Of a stretch of 64,000 nucleotides of DNA, positions 8,029 to 15,785 are shown in pieces. This stretch comes from JAXLSZ01 sp046330315. Its GTDB lineage: Bacteria; Actinomycetota; Thermoleophilia; Solirubrobacterales; 70-9. Below the pieces are notes generated by a model. That model made no database searches, was not told where the DNA came from, and worked only from the letters and a program-made list of their open reading frames with translations. Where the stretch lies: the NCBI GenBank assembly GCA_046330315.1, contig JAXLSZ010000005.1, forward strand, positions 372,001-436,000, in the 5' to 3' direction. The translations under genes were made by a program, and so were the position numbers. The stretch's first letter is position 1. Each line of letters begins with the position of its first letter.

Positions 8029-8952
8029 TCAGCCGCTTGGTGACGGTGGCCTTGAACCGGGGGCCGCGAGACCCGGGAGGGAGAGGTTGACGGTGGCGGT
8101 CACCGGCCTGCCACGGGACAGCTTGCCCTTGGTCTCGGCGGTCGGGGAGAGGACCAGCTGCGCCTTGCCGATCTCCCTCACCGTCTTGCTCGCGCCCTTC
8201 ATCTGGGGGCTGGTCGCCTGCAGCTTGCCGACGTTGGGGACGCTGAGCGTGAGGGCCAGCTTCCCGGCGGACTTGGCCTTCGCCTTGGAGACGGAGAGCT
8301 TGGCGGGAGCCTGGACGCCGTCGATCGAGAAGGACTGGCCCGGGCCCGTGCGTGCCTCGGTCCCCGGCGGCGGGACCTTGGGCAGCGGGCAGGCGCTCTT
8401 CGGCGAGAAGGTGGTGCAGCCACTGTTGAAGCCGTTGCCGGGATTGACGAAGGCGGGCGGGCTGCCGGAGCCCTCGCTGCTCTCGCGCCAGAACCACTGC
8501 TGAGGATTCCCGGGGGAGACACCGTCCAGCCGCGCCTGCACGCCGAGCCAGTAGGTGCCGGGGGCGAGCACGGGGGCCGTCGGCACGGGAAGGTTGAAGT
8601 CCGGATAGGTCGTGCCCGCAGCGGCCTGCGCCTGGGTCGAGAAGAACTGGCTCCCGGGAAGCGTCCCGGCGTTCGAGTAGAGGTTGACGTTCACGGCCGA
8701 GGTGCTGGTAGCGCCGACCTTGAAACCTGTGACCCTGATCGCCGAGGGATGCCAGACCTTCCCGACCGGCACGGTGAAGTCGTCGGCGGTGACCGCGTCG
8801 AAGTCGTCGAAGCTGGCCTCGAAGTCCTGCGAGGTGATGAATCCCGGCGGTGTCGTGTCGATGCCGTCGTAGAGAACCGCCGCCGATGCGGCAGAGGGAA
8901 ACGCGATCGCCAACGCGAAAGCCGCCGCCAACAGTCTCCCCCGCACCCCCAT
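8029..8952 (-). CDS. Secreted protein, probable C-terminal frameshift
   Basis: The 307-residue product has a clear signal peptide (MGVRGRLLAAAFALAIAFP, cleavage after ASA near residue 24) and no recognised enzymatic domain. The mature N-terminal half (about 25-190) reads as a beta-rich domain with FDDFDAVTADDFTVP; a Cys pair near 180-190 may form a disulfide. The C-terminal half resembles an Ig-like stalk. As read, it ends in a proline/serine tail. Inserting one C in the run at 8059-8063 would give the ending PRFKATVTKRLSR with stop at 8021-8023, which resembles the basic end of a secreted Ig-type protein. A frame error or recent mutation is therefore likely. Confidence 0.75.
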   Translation of the reverse strand: MGVRGRLLAAAFALAIAFPSAASAAVLYDGIDTTPPGFITSQDFEASFDDFDAVTADDFTVPVGKVWHPSAIRVTGFKVGATSTSAVNVNLYSNAGTLPGSQFFSTQAQAAAGTTYPDFNLPVPTAPVLAPGTYWLGVQARLDGVSPGNPQQWFWRESSEGSGSPPAFVNPGNGFNSGCTTFSPKSACPLPKVPPPGTEARTGPGQSFSIDGVQAPAKLSVSKAKAKSAGKLALTLSVPNVGKLQATSPQMKGASKTVREIGKAQLVLSPTAETKGKLSRGRPVTATVNLSLPGLAAPGSRPPSPSG

Positions 8953-9655
8953 GCAAGCCCACTCGATGCGAGAGGCGTGGCGGGAGTCAACCCCTGCCGC
9001 TCCCCCGGCGGGAGCGGGCGGGCTAGCTGCGGGCCTGGCTCCGGGGTGTGTGCCCTACAGCGCCCTGCTCCCAGTTCGATCGCGCCCCGGTCGCCCGGCA
9101 TCGGAGGGCAGGTGCTCCTCAGCCGGCGGCGGACTCGCCGCAGCGCCGGAAGGTAGAGCGGCGACCGGACGACTCCGGGGGCCCCTGCCCCGAGCCCGGC
9201 CTGCGGCACGAAAAAGCGACCGGGGGTGACCTTCTTCGCCTGCCCCGCGCGTAGCCTTCGCGCGAACAAAGCTCTGTCGGCCGCCTGTCGAGTTAGGGCC
9301 CTCGCCTGGCTTCGGCTCGGTTCCTCTCTCTCCCGGTCGCAAGGCGAATCTAGCGCACCCGGAGCGGTTGCGCCACCCCTCCGTCGCCGCTATTCCGCAA
9401 TCTCCGGGTTTTTGTCCCGGCACGAGGGTCGCTTCCGGCCGTCGGAAGCCGGTTGCCCCGCCCGACCGCCGGCCGGTCGCTGTCCGGTTCCCGCTATACG
9501 GTCGCCGCCGAAGCGCCTGGTCGGAACTGTTGGACCCGGTCGTCAAGGCGGCGGCTGTTCGGGCAGGTGCGGGCGTTAGCGTGCAGCTTCATTCGGCCCG
9601 GATGAACAACGCTGTGAGGAACTTCGGCTAGCCGCCCACAGCTACCCTGCCAGTA
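8953..9655. other. Long stretch without a supported gene
   Basis: Between the secreted-protein start and metF, 703 bases hold open frames on both strands but none with a sensible start, ribosome site or protein-like composition. I looked for tRNA, SRP RNA, RNase P RNA, tmRNA and SAM or SAH riboswitch features and saw none. Several short GC-rich inverted repeats occur, as expected in such DNA. The last 13 bases contain a TACCCT element seven bases before the metF ATG, a probable leaderless promoter. Confidence 0.6.
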
Positions 9656-10576
9656 ATGCGAATCGACCGGATGCTCGCCGAGCGGCGGCCCCTCTTCTCG
9701 ATCGAGTTCTCACCACCCCGCAACGACGAGGCGCGGGCCGCGATGTTCGAGACCGCTCGGGCCCTGCGCGAGCTGGACCCCGACTTCGTCTCGGTGACCT
9801 ACGGGGCGGGCGGCTCCACCCGGGAGGGAACGGTCGAGATCACCACCGCGCTGCGCGATCAGTTCGGCTTCGAGGTGATGGCCCATCTCAGCTGCGTCGG
9901 GGACACCCGCGAGGGGCTCGGGGAGACGCTCGACCGGATCGCCGCGGCGGGGATCGAGAACGTCTTCGCCCTGCGCGGTGACCCGCCGCGCGGGCAGCGG
10001 GACTTCATTCAGCCCGAGGGGGGGCTGGGCAGCGCCGCGGATCTCGCCCACTTCATCACCGAGGGCTGGGACTTCTCGATCGGCGGCGCCTGCTTCCCCG
10101 AGGTGCACCCCGAGGCCCCCGACCTGGCAACCGACCTGCGCTACCTGAAGAAGAAGGTCGAGGCCGGCGCGAGCTTCCTGATCACCCAGCTCTTCTTCGA
10201 CAACCAGGTCTATTTCGACTTCGTCGCCGAGGCACGCCGGGCCGGGATCGAGGTGCCGATCCTGGCCGGCGTGATCCCGGTCGCCAGCTTCGCCCAGACC
10301 AAGCGGATCTGCGAGCTCTGCCACGCGACGATCCCGTCCCGCCTGGAACGGGCGATGACGGCGGTGGGGGGCGACCAGCGGGCCGAGTTCGAGCTCGGAG
10401 TCGCCTATGCCGCCCAGCAGTGCGCGGAGCTGCTGATCGCCGGCGTGCCCGGCATCCACTTCTACGCGCTCAACCGCGCCCCGGCGACCCGCGCGGTGCT
10501 GGGCGCGCTGCGCGCCTCACACCCCTGGGAGCGGACCCGGGGGGAGCCGGTGGGCTCCGCGAGGCCGGGCGGCTGA
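9656..10576 (+). CDS. metF: 5,10-methylenetetrahydrofolate reductase
   Basis: It reduces 5,10-methylene-THF to 5-methyl-THF, the methyl donor for methionine synthesis, with an FAD-containing TIM barrel in the cytosol. The 306-residue protein opens with FSIEFSPPRNDEA, continues with VSVTYGAGGSTREGT (about 48-62) and FALRGDPPRG (about 105-114), and has the flavin/substrate helix FLITQLFFDNQVYFDF near residue 176. The length is typical. TACCCT at 9643-9648 lies seven bases before the ATG, so the transcript may be leaderless. It stands alone between the non-coding stretch and the hydrolase gene. Confidence 0.95.
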   Translation: MRIDRMLAERRPLFSIEFSPPRNDEARAAMFETARALRELDPDFVSVTYGAGGSTREGTVEITTALRDQFGFEVMAHLSCVGDTREGLGETLDRIAAAGIENVFALRGDPPRGQRDFIQPEGGLGSAADLAHFITEGWDFSIGGACFPEVHPEAPDLATDLRYLKKKVEAGASFLITQLFFDNQVYFDFVAEARRAGIEVPILAGVIPVASFAQTKRICELCHATIPSRLERAMTAVGGDQRAEFELGVAYAAQQCAELLIAGVPGIHFYALNRAPATRAVLGALRASHPWERTRGEPVGSARPGG

Positions 10577-10676
10577 GGGCCTGCCCGCCGCTCCCCTGCC
10601 CGACCAAGCACTGGCCGGGGGACCCGCTCAGCCCCGTCCCTGCCCGGCCCGGGCGGCCACTAGACTGCGCCGCGCC

Positions 10677-11528
10677 TTGATCGGCGAGTTCCCATACGAG
10701 GGCCACCGGGTGACCTACGACTCCTACGGCGCCGGGGAGAGGACCCTGGTCCTGATCCACGGCCTGTTGATGAACCGCCACATGTTCGACCGGCTGGGCC
10801 CGGCCCTGGCGTCGGCTGGCAACCGGGTGGTCTGTGTGGACCTGCTCGGCCACGGCCGCTCGGACCGTCCGGAGGATCTGCGGCTCTACTCGATGCCGCT
10901 CTTCGCCAGGCAGGTGGTGGCGCTGCTCGATCACCTCGAGGTCGAGCAGGCGGTGGTCGGTGGCACCTCGCTGGGCGCCAACGTCTCCCTGGAGCTGGCG
11001 GCCCGCTACCCGCGCCGGGCCAGGGCGCTTTTCATCGAGATGCCGGTCCTCGACAACGCCCTGGCGGCCGTCGCCGCGATCTTCGCGCCGATGATGATGG
11101 CGCTGCGGGTCGGCCGGCCCGGGTTCGAGCTTGTCTCCCGCGTCACCTCACTGGTCCCGCGCACCCACCCGCTGATCGACATCGTCCTCGACTTCCTGCG
11201 CCAGCGGCCCCGGCCCTCGCTCGCGGTCCTCGAGGGCCTGTTGCTCGGCGAGACCGCCCCGCACCGCGAGGAGCGGATGCAGATCGAGCTGCCGGTCCTG
11301 ATCATCGGCCACCCGGGGGATCCCCTCCACCCCTTCAGCGACTCGGGGATGCTCGCCGGTGAGATCGAGGGCGCGACCCTGGTGGAGGCCGACTCGATCC
11401 TCGAGTGGCGGACCAACCCCGAGCGGCTCGACGCGGAGTTCGCCTCCTTCCTCGACTCGGTCTGGTCCCGCGAGCCCGGTGCGGGCGAGCGGCGCCGGCC
11501 TCGGGTGGTCGAGGGCGGGGCGGGCTGA
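10677..11528 (+). CDS. Alpha/beta-fold hydrolase, catalytic His not evident
   Basis: The 283-residue protein has the alpha/beta hydrolase pattern: oxyanion-hole loop LVLIHGLLMN (about 24-33), strand VVCVDLLGHGRS, and nucleophile elbow GTSLGAN (Ser near residue 99). The acid loop is GHPGDPLHP near 210. In the region where the catalytic histidine usually sits (after about 220) the sequence is EADSILEWRTNPERL and contains no His, so activity may be altered or the residue may come from elsewhere. A TTG start at 10677 follows TAGACT (10661-10666) by ten bases. Its stop TGA overlaps the next ATG (TGATG). Confidence 0.85.
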   Translation: MIGEFPYEGHRVTYDSYGAGERTLVLIHGLLMNRHMFDRLGPALASAGNRVVCVDLLGHGRSDRPEDLRLYSMPLFARQVVALLDHLEVEQAVVGGTSLGANVSLELAARYPRRARALFIEMPVLDNALAAVAAIFAPMMMALRVGRPGFELVSRVTSLVPRTHPLIDIVLDFLRQRPRPSLAVLEGLLLGETAPHREERMQIELPVLIIGHPGDPLHPFSDSGMLAGEIEGATLVEADSILEWRTNPERLDAEFASFLDSVWSREPGAGERRRPRVVEGGAG

Positions 11529-12304
11529 TGGCGAGCCGCAAGGAGGAGCGCGAGAGGCTCCGGGCGGCTCGGCGCGAGGCGGAGGAGCGCCAGCAGGCCG
11601 CGCAGCGAAAGCGCCTGCTGATCGGCTACGGCGTGGCGGGCCTGCTGACGATCGCGGTCGCCGTCGGAGTCGTCATCGTCGCCAGCTCCGGCGGCGGAGG
11701 ACCCTCGGGCGAGTCCCACATCAACACGGCGAGCGGCTCGACCAACGGGGTCCCGCCGGACGACCGGGTCGGGGCGGCCGTGCCGGCCGCGCGCACCACC
11801 AACCTTCGCGCGGCCGCGCGCCGCGCCGGGTGCGTCCTGCGCCTGCACCTGCCGGACGAGGGCCATACCCATGTGGCGCCGGGCAGCACCGTGAAGTACG
11901 ACACCAACCCGCCCACCTCGGGCAATCACGTCCAGCCTCCCGACCAGCAGGCCGATGGCGCCTACCTTCAGACGCCAGCCGCGATCGACTTCGTGCACTC
12001 GATGGAGCACGGGAGAATGCTGATCGAGTACAACCCGCAGCTCTCCGAGCGCGAGCAGCTCCAGCTCAAGGGCCTCTACGACACGATGTACGTCGGCACC
12101 CTCCTGTTCCCCGACGCAGGGATGCCCTACGAGGTGGCGGCGACGACCTGGACGAACCTGCTCGGCTGCAAGACCTATGAGGGGCCCGCCACGCTCGACG
12201 CGATCCGCGCCTTCGGCAAGGCCACCTGGGGTCGCTACGGCGGCGAGCCCGTGAACGGCTTCGGCCCGCTGACCGGGCCCGACCCGACCCGCCCCTCGGC
12301 CTAA
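11528..12304 (+). CDS. DUF3105 membrane-anchored protein
   Basis: The 258-residue protein starts with a charged cytosolic segment (MASRKEERERLRAARREAEE, predicted coiled coil), a single membrane helix at about 37-58 and an extracytoplasmic DUF3105 domain. The conserved motifs HTHVAPGSTVKYDTNPPTSG (about 115-135) and DFVHSMEHGRMLIEY (about 155-170) are clear. The function of the family is unknown. Histidines and a cysteine pair (C100, C217) may bind a metal or form a disulfide. The ATG shares one base with the stop of the hydrolase gene, so the two are probably co-transcribed. Confidence 0.85.
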   Translation: MASRKEERERLRAARREAEERQQAAQRKRLLIGYGVAGLLTIAVAVGVVIVASSGGGGPSGESHINTASGSTNGVPPDDRVGAAVPAARTTNLRAAARRAGCVLRLHLPDEGHTHVAPGSTVKYDTNPPTSGNHVQPPDQQADGAYLQTPAAIDFVHSMEHGRMLIEYNPQLSEREQLQLKGLYDTMYVGTLLFPDAGMPYEVAATTWTNLLGCKTYEGPATLDAIRAFGKATWGRYGGEPVNGFGPLTGPDPTRPSA

Positions 12305-12318
12305 CCCTCGCCCCACCC

Positions 12319-12367
12319 GCCGAGCTTCAAGAAACCGCTGGCATACATCGGAAACTTGAAGCTCGGC
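12319..12367. terminator. Hairpin between convergent genes, followed by G-runs
   Basis: A 13-base perfect inverted repeat (GCCGAGCTTCAAG at 12319-12331, complement at 12355-12367) lies between the ends of the DUF3105 gene and the FemAB-like gene. No T tract follows. On the right, G-rich repeats with runs of five G continue to about 12414. Confidence 0.6.
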
Positions 12368-12413
12368 GAGGGGGTTGGGCTCGGGGGCTCGGCGAGGGGG
12401 TTGGGCGCGGGGG

Positions 12414-13361
12414 CTAAGCGCGGTAGGCAGGGAAGAAGTCGTCCGCGTCTGAGCCCGCCGAGAGGCGCTCGTACTCGGCGCGGTCGCAGACCAGCTCGGA
12501 GGTGTGCCAGGCCTCCTCGCGGTTCGCGAAGCCCCGCTTGAACTCCTCGAGGCGATCCCCGGGGCGCAGGCCTCCGCCGAGGTTGAGCGGCAGCCCGGTC
12601 TCCCAGGCCAGGTCCACCAGAGCCTCGACGATGTTCTTCATCGGGGAGCCGCGCAGATGGGAGTCGACGGTACCGCTCAGGTAGTAGTGGAGCATCGAGT
12701 CGCTGCGCACGCAGACCGAGCCCGCCGCCACCTCCCCCCCGGGCCCGAGCGCCAGGGCGAGCCGGCTGCGCGGGGAGGAGAGGATGCGGTCGAAGTAGGC
12801 GGCGCCGAAGAAGTAGCGATCGGCGGCGCCGGCGCGGCGCATCGTCTGCTCGTAGGCCTCCAGGAAGCCGGCCCGGGCCCCGGGGTCGCTCTGCGGCCCC
12901 TCGACGACCTCGACGCGGAGCCCCTGGCGCAGGTTGCGGCGGATCTGCTGGCGGTCGCTGGGCCGGCTCTTGCGCGGAGACGCGGGGTCGGCCAGCAGGA
13001 CGGTGTTGCGGTGGGTCGCGCCGGCCAGCGGCGGCGGCGCGCCGAGGCGGTGGCGCAGGAAGGCGCTGATCAGGCCGGTGGGGGCGAAGTCGATCGACGC
13101 GGTGTCGAGCGGGAGGCCGGTCGCGTCGCCCCGGACCTCGAGCCCGGGGTACCCGTAGGGGGAGACCGCGTCGGAGCGCTCCGAGCCCTCGACCGCGCGA
13201 ACGATCAGCGGGGCCGCCAGCCGGCACCCCTCCGCCTCGATCGCCAGCGTGTGGGTGACGCCCTCCGCTGCGTAGAAGGGCTCGCTGCGGAAGAACTCCT
13301 GGCCGGCGCAGGCCGCACCGCCGTCGGCCAGCAGGGCCGCCTCTGCCTCCTCCCGGCTCAC
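12414..13361 (-). CDS. FemAB/BioF2-like GNAT transferase
   Basis: The 315-residue protein looks like a double-GNAT aminoacyl/acyl transferase of the FemAB type, often present in polysaccharide loci. The N-terminal half carries FFRSEPFYAAEGVTHTLAIE and the substrate segment SPYGYPGLEV; the C-terminal half has RRNLRQGLRVEVVEG, FGAAYFDRIL and GGGLRPGDRLEEFKRGF, a family-like acyl-acceptor region. It is the last gene of the leftward operon. Its GTG start (13359-13361) overlaps the TGA of the upstream GNAT gene by four bases. The acceptor is not known; an amide-linked modification of the surface glycan or peptide is inferred. Confidence 0.75.
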   Translation of the reverse strand: MSREEAEAALLADGGAACAGQEFFRSEPFYAAEGVTHTLAIEAEGCRLAAPLIVRAVEGSERSDAVSPYGYPGLEVRGDATGLPLDTASIDFAPTGLISAFLRHRLGAPPPLAGATHRNTVLLADPASPRKSRPSDRQQIRRNLRQGLRVEVVEGPQSDPGARAGFLEAYEQTMRRAGAADRYFFGAAYFDRILSSPRSRLALALGPGGEVAAGSVCVRSDSMLHYYLSGTVDSHLRGSPMKNIVEALVDLAWETGLPLNLGGGLRPGDRLEEFKRGFANREEAWHTSELVCDRAEYERLSAGSDADDFFPAYRA

Positions 13362-13903
13362 TCCAGCAGGTCGGCCGCCGCGGTGCGGAACTCGTCGGGC
13401 AGGACGCCCCAGACCTCGCAGTCGGAGAGCTCGCCGTCGCGGCGCAGGTGGGAGCGCATCGTGCCCTCGTGGACCCAGCCGAGGCTGGTGACGACCCGCT
13501 TGGCGGCCTCGTTGTAGGCGGGGATGCGCCCGTAGACCCGGTGCGCACCGAACTCGTCGAAGGCCTTCGCGATGGTCAGCGCCTCGGCGCGGCGGCCGAC
13601 CCCCTTGCCGCGCACGTCGTCGCCGATCAGCGCCCCCAGCTCGGGGGCGGTCTCGCGGAACAGCCCGTAGAGGGCCGTGAACCCGACCGGCTCCTCGTGG
13701 CCCCCGACGACGATCGCGTACTTGCGGTCCTCACCGCTCGTGTCCATCGCCCGCTCCACCCACCCGCGCGCCTCCTCCTCGGAGAAGCTCCGGCGCTGCT
13801 CCATCAGCGTCCGGGTCGCCTCGGGGTTGTTGAACCAGCGGTGGACCGCGGCCGCGTCGTCGGGGCGGAACTCGCGCAGGCTCACCTCGGGTGCGTCGCT
13901 CAT
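13358..13903 (-). CDS. GNAT family N-acetyltransferase (RimJ/RimL type)
   Basis: The 181-residue cytosolic protein has the RimJ/RimL GNAT architecture: VSLREFRPDDAAAVHRWFNN (about 7-26), beta strand YAIVVGGHEEPVGFTALYG and the acetyl-CoA loop IGDDVRGKGVGRRAEAL (about 100-116), where R/Q-x-x-G-x-G/A is seen as RGKGVG. Later, RIPAYNEAAKRVVTSLGWVHEG is the typical closing motif. Start ATG at 13901-13903; TAGGGT lies eight bases upstream, a probable leaderless promoter. It overlaps the FemAB-like gene by GTGA. The acceptor (sugar amine or protein N-terminus) is unknown. Confidence 0.88.
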   Translation of the reverse strand: MSDAPEVSLREFRPDDAAAVHRWFNNPEATRTLMEQRRSFSEEEARGWVERAMDTSGEDRKYAIVVGGHEEPVGFTALYGLFRETAPELGALIGDDVRGKGVGRRAEALTIAKAFDEFGAHRVYGRIPAYNEAAKRVVTSLGWVHEGTMRSHLRRDGELSDCEVWGVLPDEFRTAAADLLE

Positions 13904-13986
13904 CGCCCCGAACCCTAGCCCGCCGAGCGGTACCTTGAAGCGGGTTGGCGTCTCGGTCCGGGGCGAGGCCGCTCGCGCTCGGCGGC

Positions 13987-14550
13987 TCAGTCCGGGGCGA
14001 GGCCGCGGCCGGTGAGGATCAGGCCGATCGTGCGGGCGAGGATCGAGAGGTCGAGCCGCAGGCTGCGGTGCTCGACGTAGAAGAGGTCGAGCTCGATCCT
14101 CTCCTCCCACGGGATCCCGGCCCGGCCCTGCACCTGCGCCCAGCCGGTGATCCCCGGGCGGACCTCGTGGCGGCGGCGCTGGCGGGGGGTGTAGTCGGCG
14201 ACCTGGGCGGGGATCGTCGGGCGCGGGCCGACGATCGCCATCTCGCCGCGCAGGACGTTGAAGAGGTTGGGGATCTCGTCCATCGAGGTGCGCCGCAGGA
14301 AGCGGCCGGGCCGCGTCACCCTGGGGTCGTCGCGGCCGACCGCGGTGCCGATCCCCACCGGGTCCGAGCCGGCCACCATGGTGCGCAGCTTCAGCAACTC
14401 GAACTCGCGCCCGTCGCGGCCGACCCGCCGCTGGCGATAGATCACCGGGCCGGCGCCGTCGAGGCGGATCGCCACCGCGGCGATCGCCAGCAGCGGCGCC
14501 GAGATAACCAGCGCCACGGCGCCGATCGCCAGGTCCATGGCGCGGTTCAA
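13987..14550 (-). CDS. Bacterial sugar transferase (phosphoglycosyl transferase, WcaJ/PglC type)
   Basis: The 187-residue protein is a monotopic phosphoglycosyl transferase that moves a sugar-1-phosphate from a UDP-sugar to undecaprenyl phosphate, the first step in repeat-unit assembly. A re-entrant membrane helix opens it (about 5-28). Then come KLRTMVAGSDPVG (about 55-67), the catalytic Asp-Glu pair in SMDEIPNLFNVLRGEM (about 90-105), VGPRP and YTPRQRRRHEVRPGITGWAQV. It is the minimal PglC-like length, without the WcaJ N-terminal membrane domain. The TTG start at 14548-14550 follows GGGGGAG by five bases; an in-frame ATG is 12 bases later. Confidence 0.92.
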   Translation of the reverse strand: MNRAMDLAIGAVALVISAPLLAIAAVAIRLDGAGPVIYRQRRVGRDGREFELLKLRTMVAGSDPVGIGTAVGRDDPRVTRPGRFLRRTSMDEIPNLFNVLRGEMAIVGPRPTIPAQVADYTPRQRRRHEVRPGITGWAQVQGRAGIPWEERIELDLFYVEHRSLRLDLSILARTIGLILTGRGLAPD

Positions 14551-14611
14551 GCCCGCTCCCCCACGCGGCCGCCGCCCGCCGCTCTCACCGTGCCCCCTTT
14601 GCCCGCCGCGC

Positions 14612-15778
14612 TCACCGCGTCCCCTCTGCCTTCTCCCAGGCTCCCGGAGGGCCCTGGCGAACCCGGTCCCAGAGGCCCGCCGCGATCGAGGCCGTGACCA
14701 GCACGTAGTAACGGGCGATGCGGAAGGGCCCGATCGGGACCGCCCCGGCGAGCAGGGCGCCCACCAGCAGCGCCAGCTGCACGGCGAGGGTCACCGCGTA
14801 GACGGGCCCGCTTCCCAGCAGCGCCAGGTTCGTCCCCAGCGCCACCAGGTGCAGGAAGGGTGTGAGGTAGCGCAGCAGCCGGTGCGATGCGAGCTGGAAG
14901 GCGAAGAGCGGCCGGTAGCCGCGCGGCGAGAGCATCCGCTCGGAGATCAGGATGTCCCAGAGCCCGATCATCATCCGGCGCTTTCGCGAGAACTCCCCGG
15001 CGATCGTCGGCACCATCTTCTCCTCGGCGACGGCGCCGGGAACGTAGACCGACCGCAGCCCGCGGCGGGCCAGCTCGAAGGGGAAGGAGAGGTCGTGGCT
15101 GGCCGATGGCGGCAGGTCGATGTAGGCGTCCGCCCGGACCGCGTAGATCCCCCCGTTGCCGGCCGTGACTCCCCCGAGCCCGGACTCCATCCCGCGCACC
15201 GCCATCTCGTAGCGCCAGTAGGCGCCCTCGAGGTTCTCACCCCCCGAGCCGAGGAAGCGGACCTGCCCGCAGGCGTAGCCCACCCGCGGGTCGGCGAAGG
15301 CCCCGAGCAGGTGGCGCAGCGCGTCCGCCCGCCAGATCGTGTTGGCGTCGGAGAAGGCGAGGATCTCGCCGCTCGCGCGGGCCGCGGCGGCGTTTTGGGC
15401 GGCGATCTTCCCGCCCCGCGGCAGGTCGAGCACCAGGTCGGCCCCCGCCTCGCGCGCCAGCCGCACGGTCGCATCGGTCGAGCCGTCGGAGGCGACGATC
15501 ACCTGCAGGCGCTGGCGGGGGTAGTCGAGGGCGAGGGCGTTGGCGACCTTGGCGGCGATCACCTGCTCCTCGTCGTAGGCGGCGACGATCAGCGAGACCG
15601 ACGGCTCGGTGGGCACTGCGGCACCTGCTTCGGTGTCGGGCGGGCCGGCACCGGCTCCGGGCGCCTCGGCCCCGCGGCCCCGCGGCCGCAGGGCCCGCAG
15701 CAGCCAGAGGGCGACCGGGTAGCCGGCGTGGGCGTAGACGATCAGCCCCGCGGAGATCCAGAAGGCCGCTTCGAGCAC
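14612..15778 (-). CDS. Membrane glycosyltransferase family 2
   Basis: The 388-residue protein has an N-terminal membrane helix (about 5-28), a proline-rich linker, and a GT-A domain with VSLIVAAYDEEQVIAAKVAN (about 60-79), the DGSTDAT motif (about 98-104) and FSDANTIWRADALRHLL with the D-x-N metal-binding variant. A likely processing region EFSRKRRMMIGLWDIL comes near residue 265. Two or three hydrophobic segments follow (about 300-372), as in processive or membrane-bound enzymes. It lies 61 bases upstream of the sugar transferase in the same operon. Donor and acceptor are unknown. Confidence 0.88.
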   Translation of the reverse strand: MLEAAFWISAGLIVYAHAGYPVALWLLRALRPRGRGAEAPGAGAGPPDTEAGAAVPTEPSVSLIVAAYDEEQVIAAKVANALALDYPRQRLQVIVASDGSTDATVRLAREAGADLVLDLPRGGKIAAQNAAAARASGEILAFSDANTIWRADALRHLLGAFADPRVGYACGQVRFLGSGGENLEGAYWRYEMAVRGMESGLGGVTAGNGGIYAVRADAYIDLPPSASHDLSFPFELARRGLRSVYVPGAVAEEKMVPTIAGEFSRKRRMMIGLWDILISERMLSPRGYRPLFAFQLASHRLLRYLTPFLHLVALGTNLALLGSGPVYAVTLAVQLALLVGALLAGAVPIGPFRIARYYVLVTASIAAGLWDRVRQGPPGAWEKAEGTR

Positions 15779-15785
15779 CGCCCGA

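Noticed and set aside
8953..9655. SRP RNA, RNase P RNA or a SAM-type riboswitch before metF
   Set aside because: A CCGGAAGG string occurs near 9146, but the SRP core and its partner strand are missing. No RNase P or SAM/SAH aptamer consensus was found.
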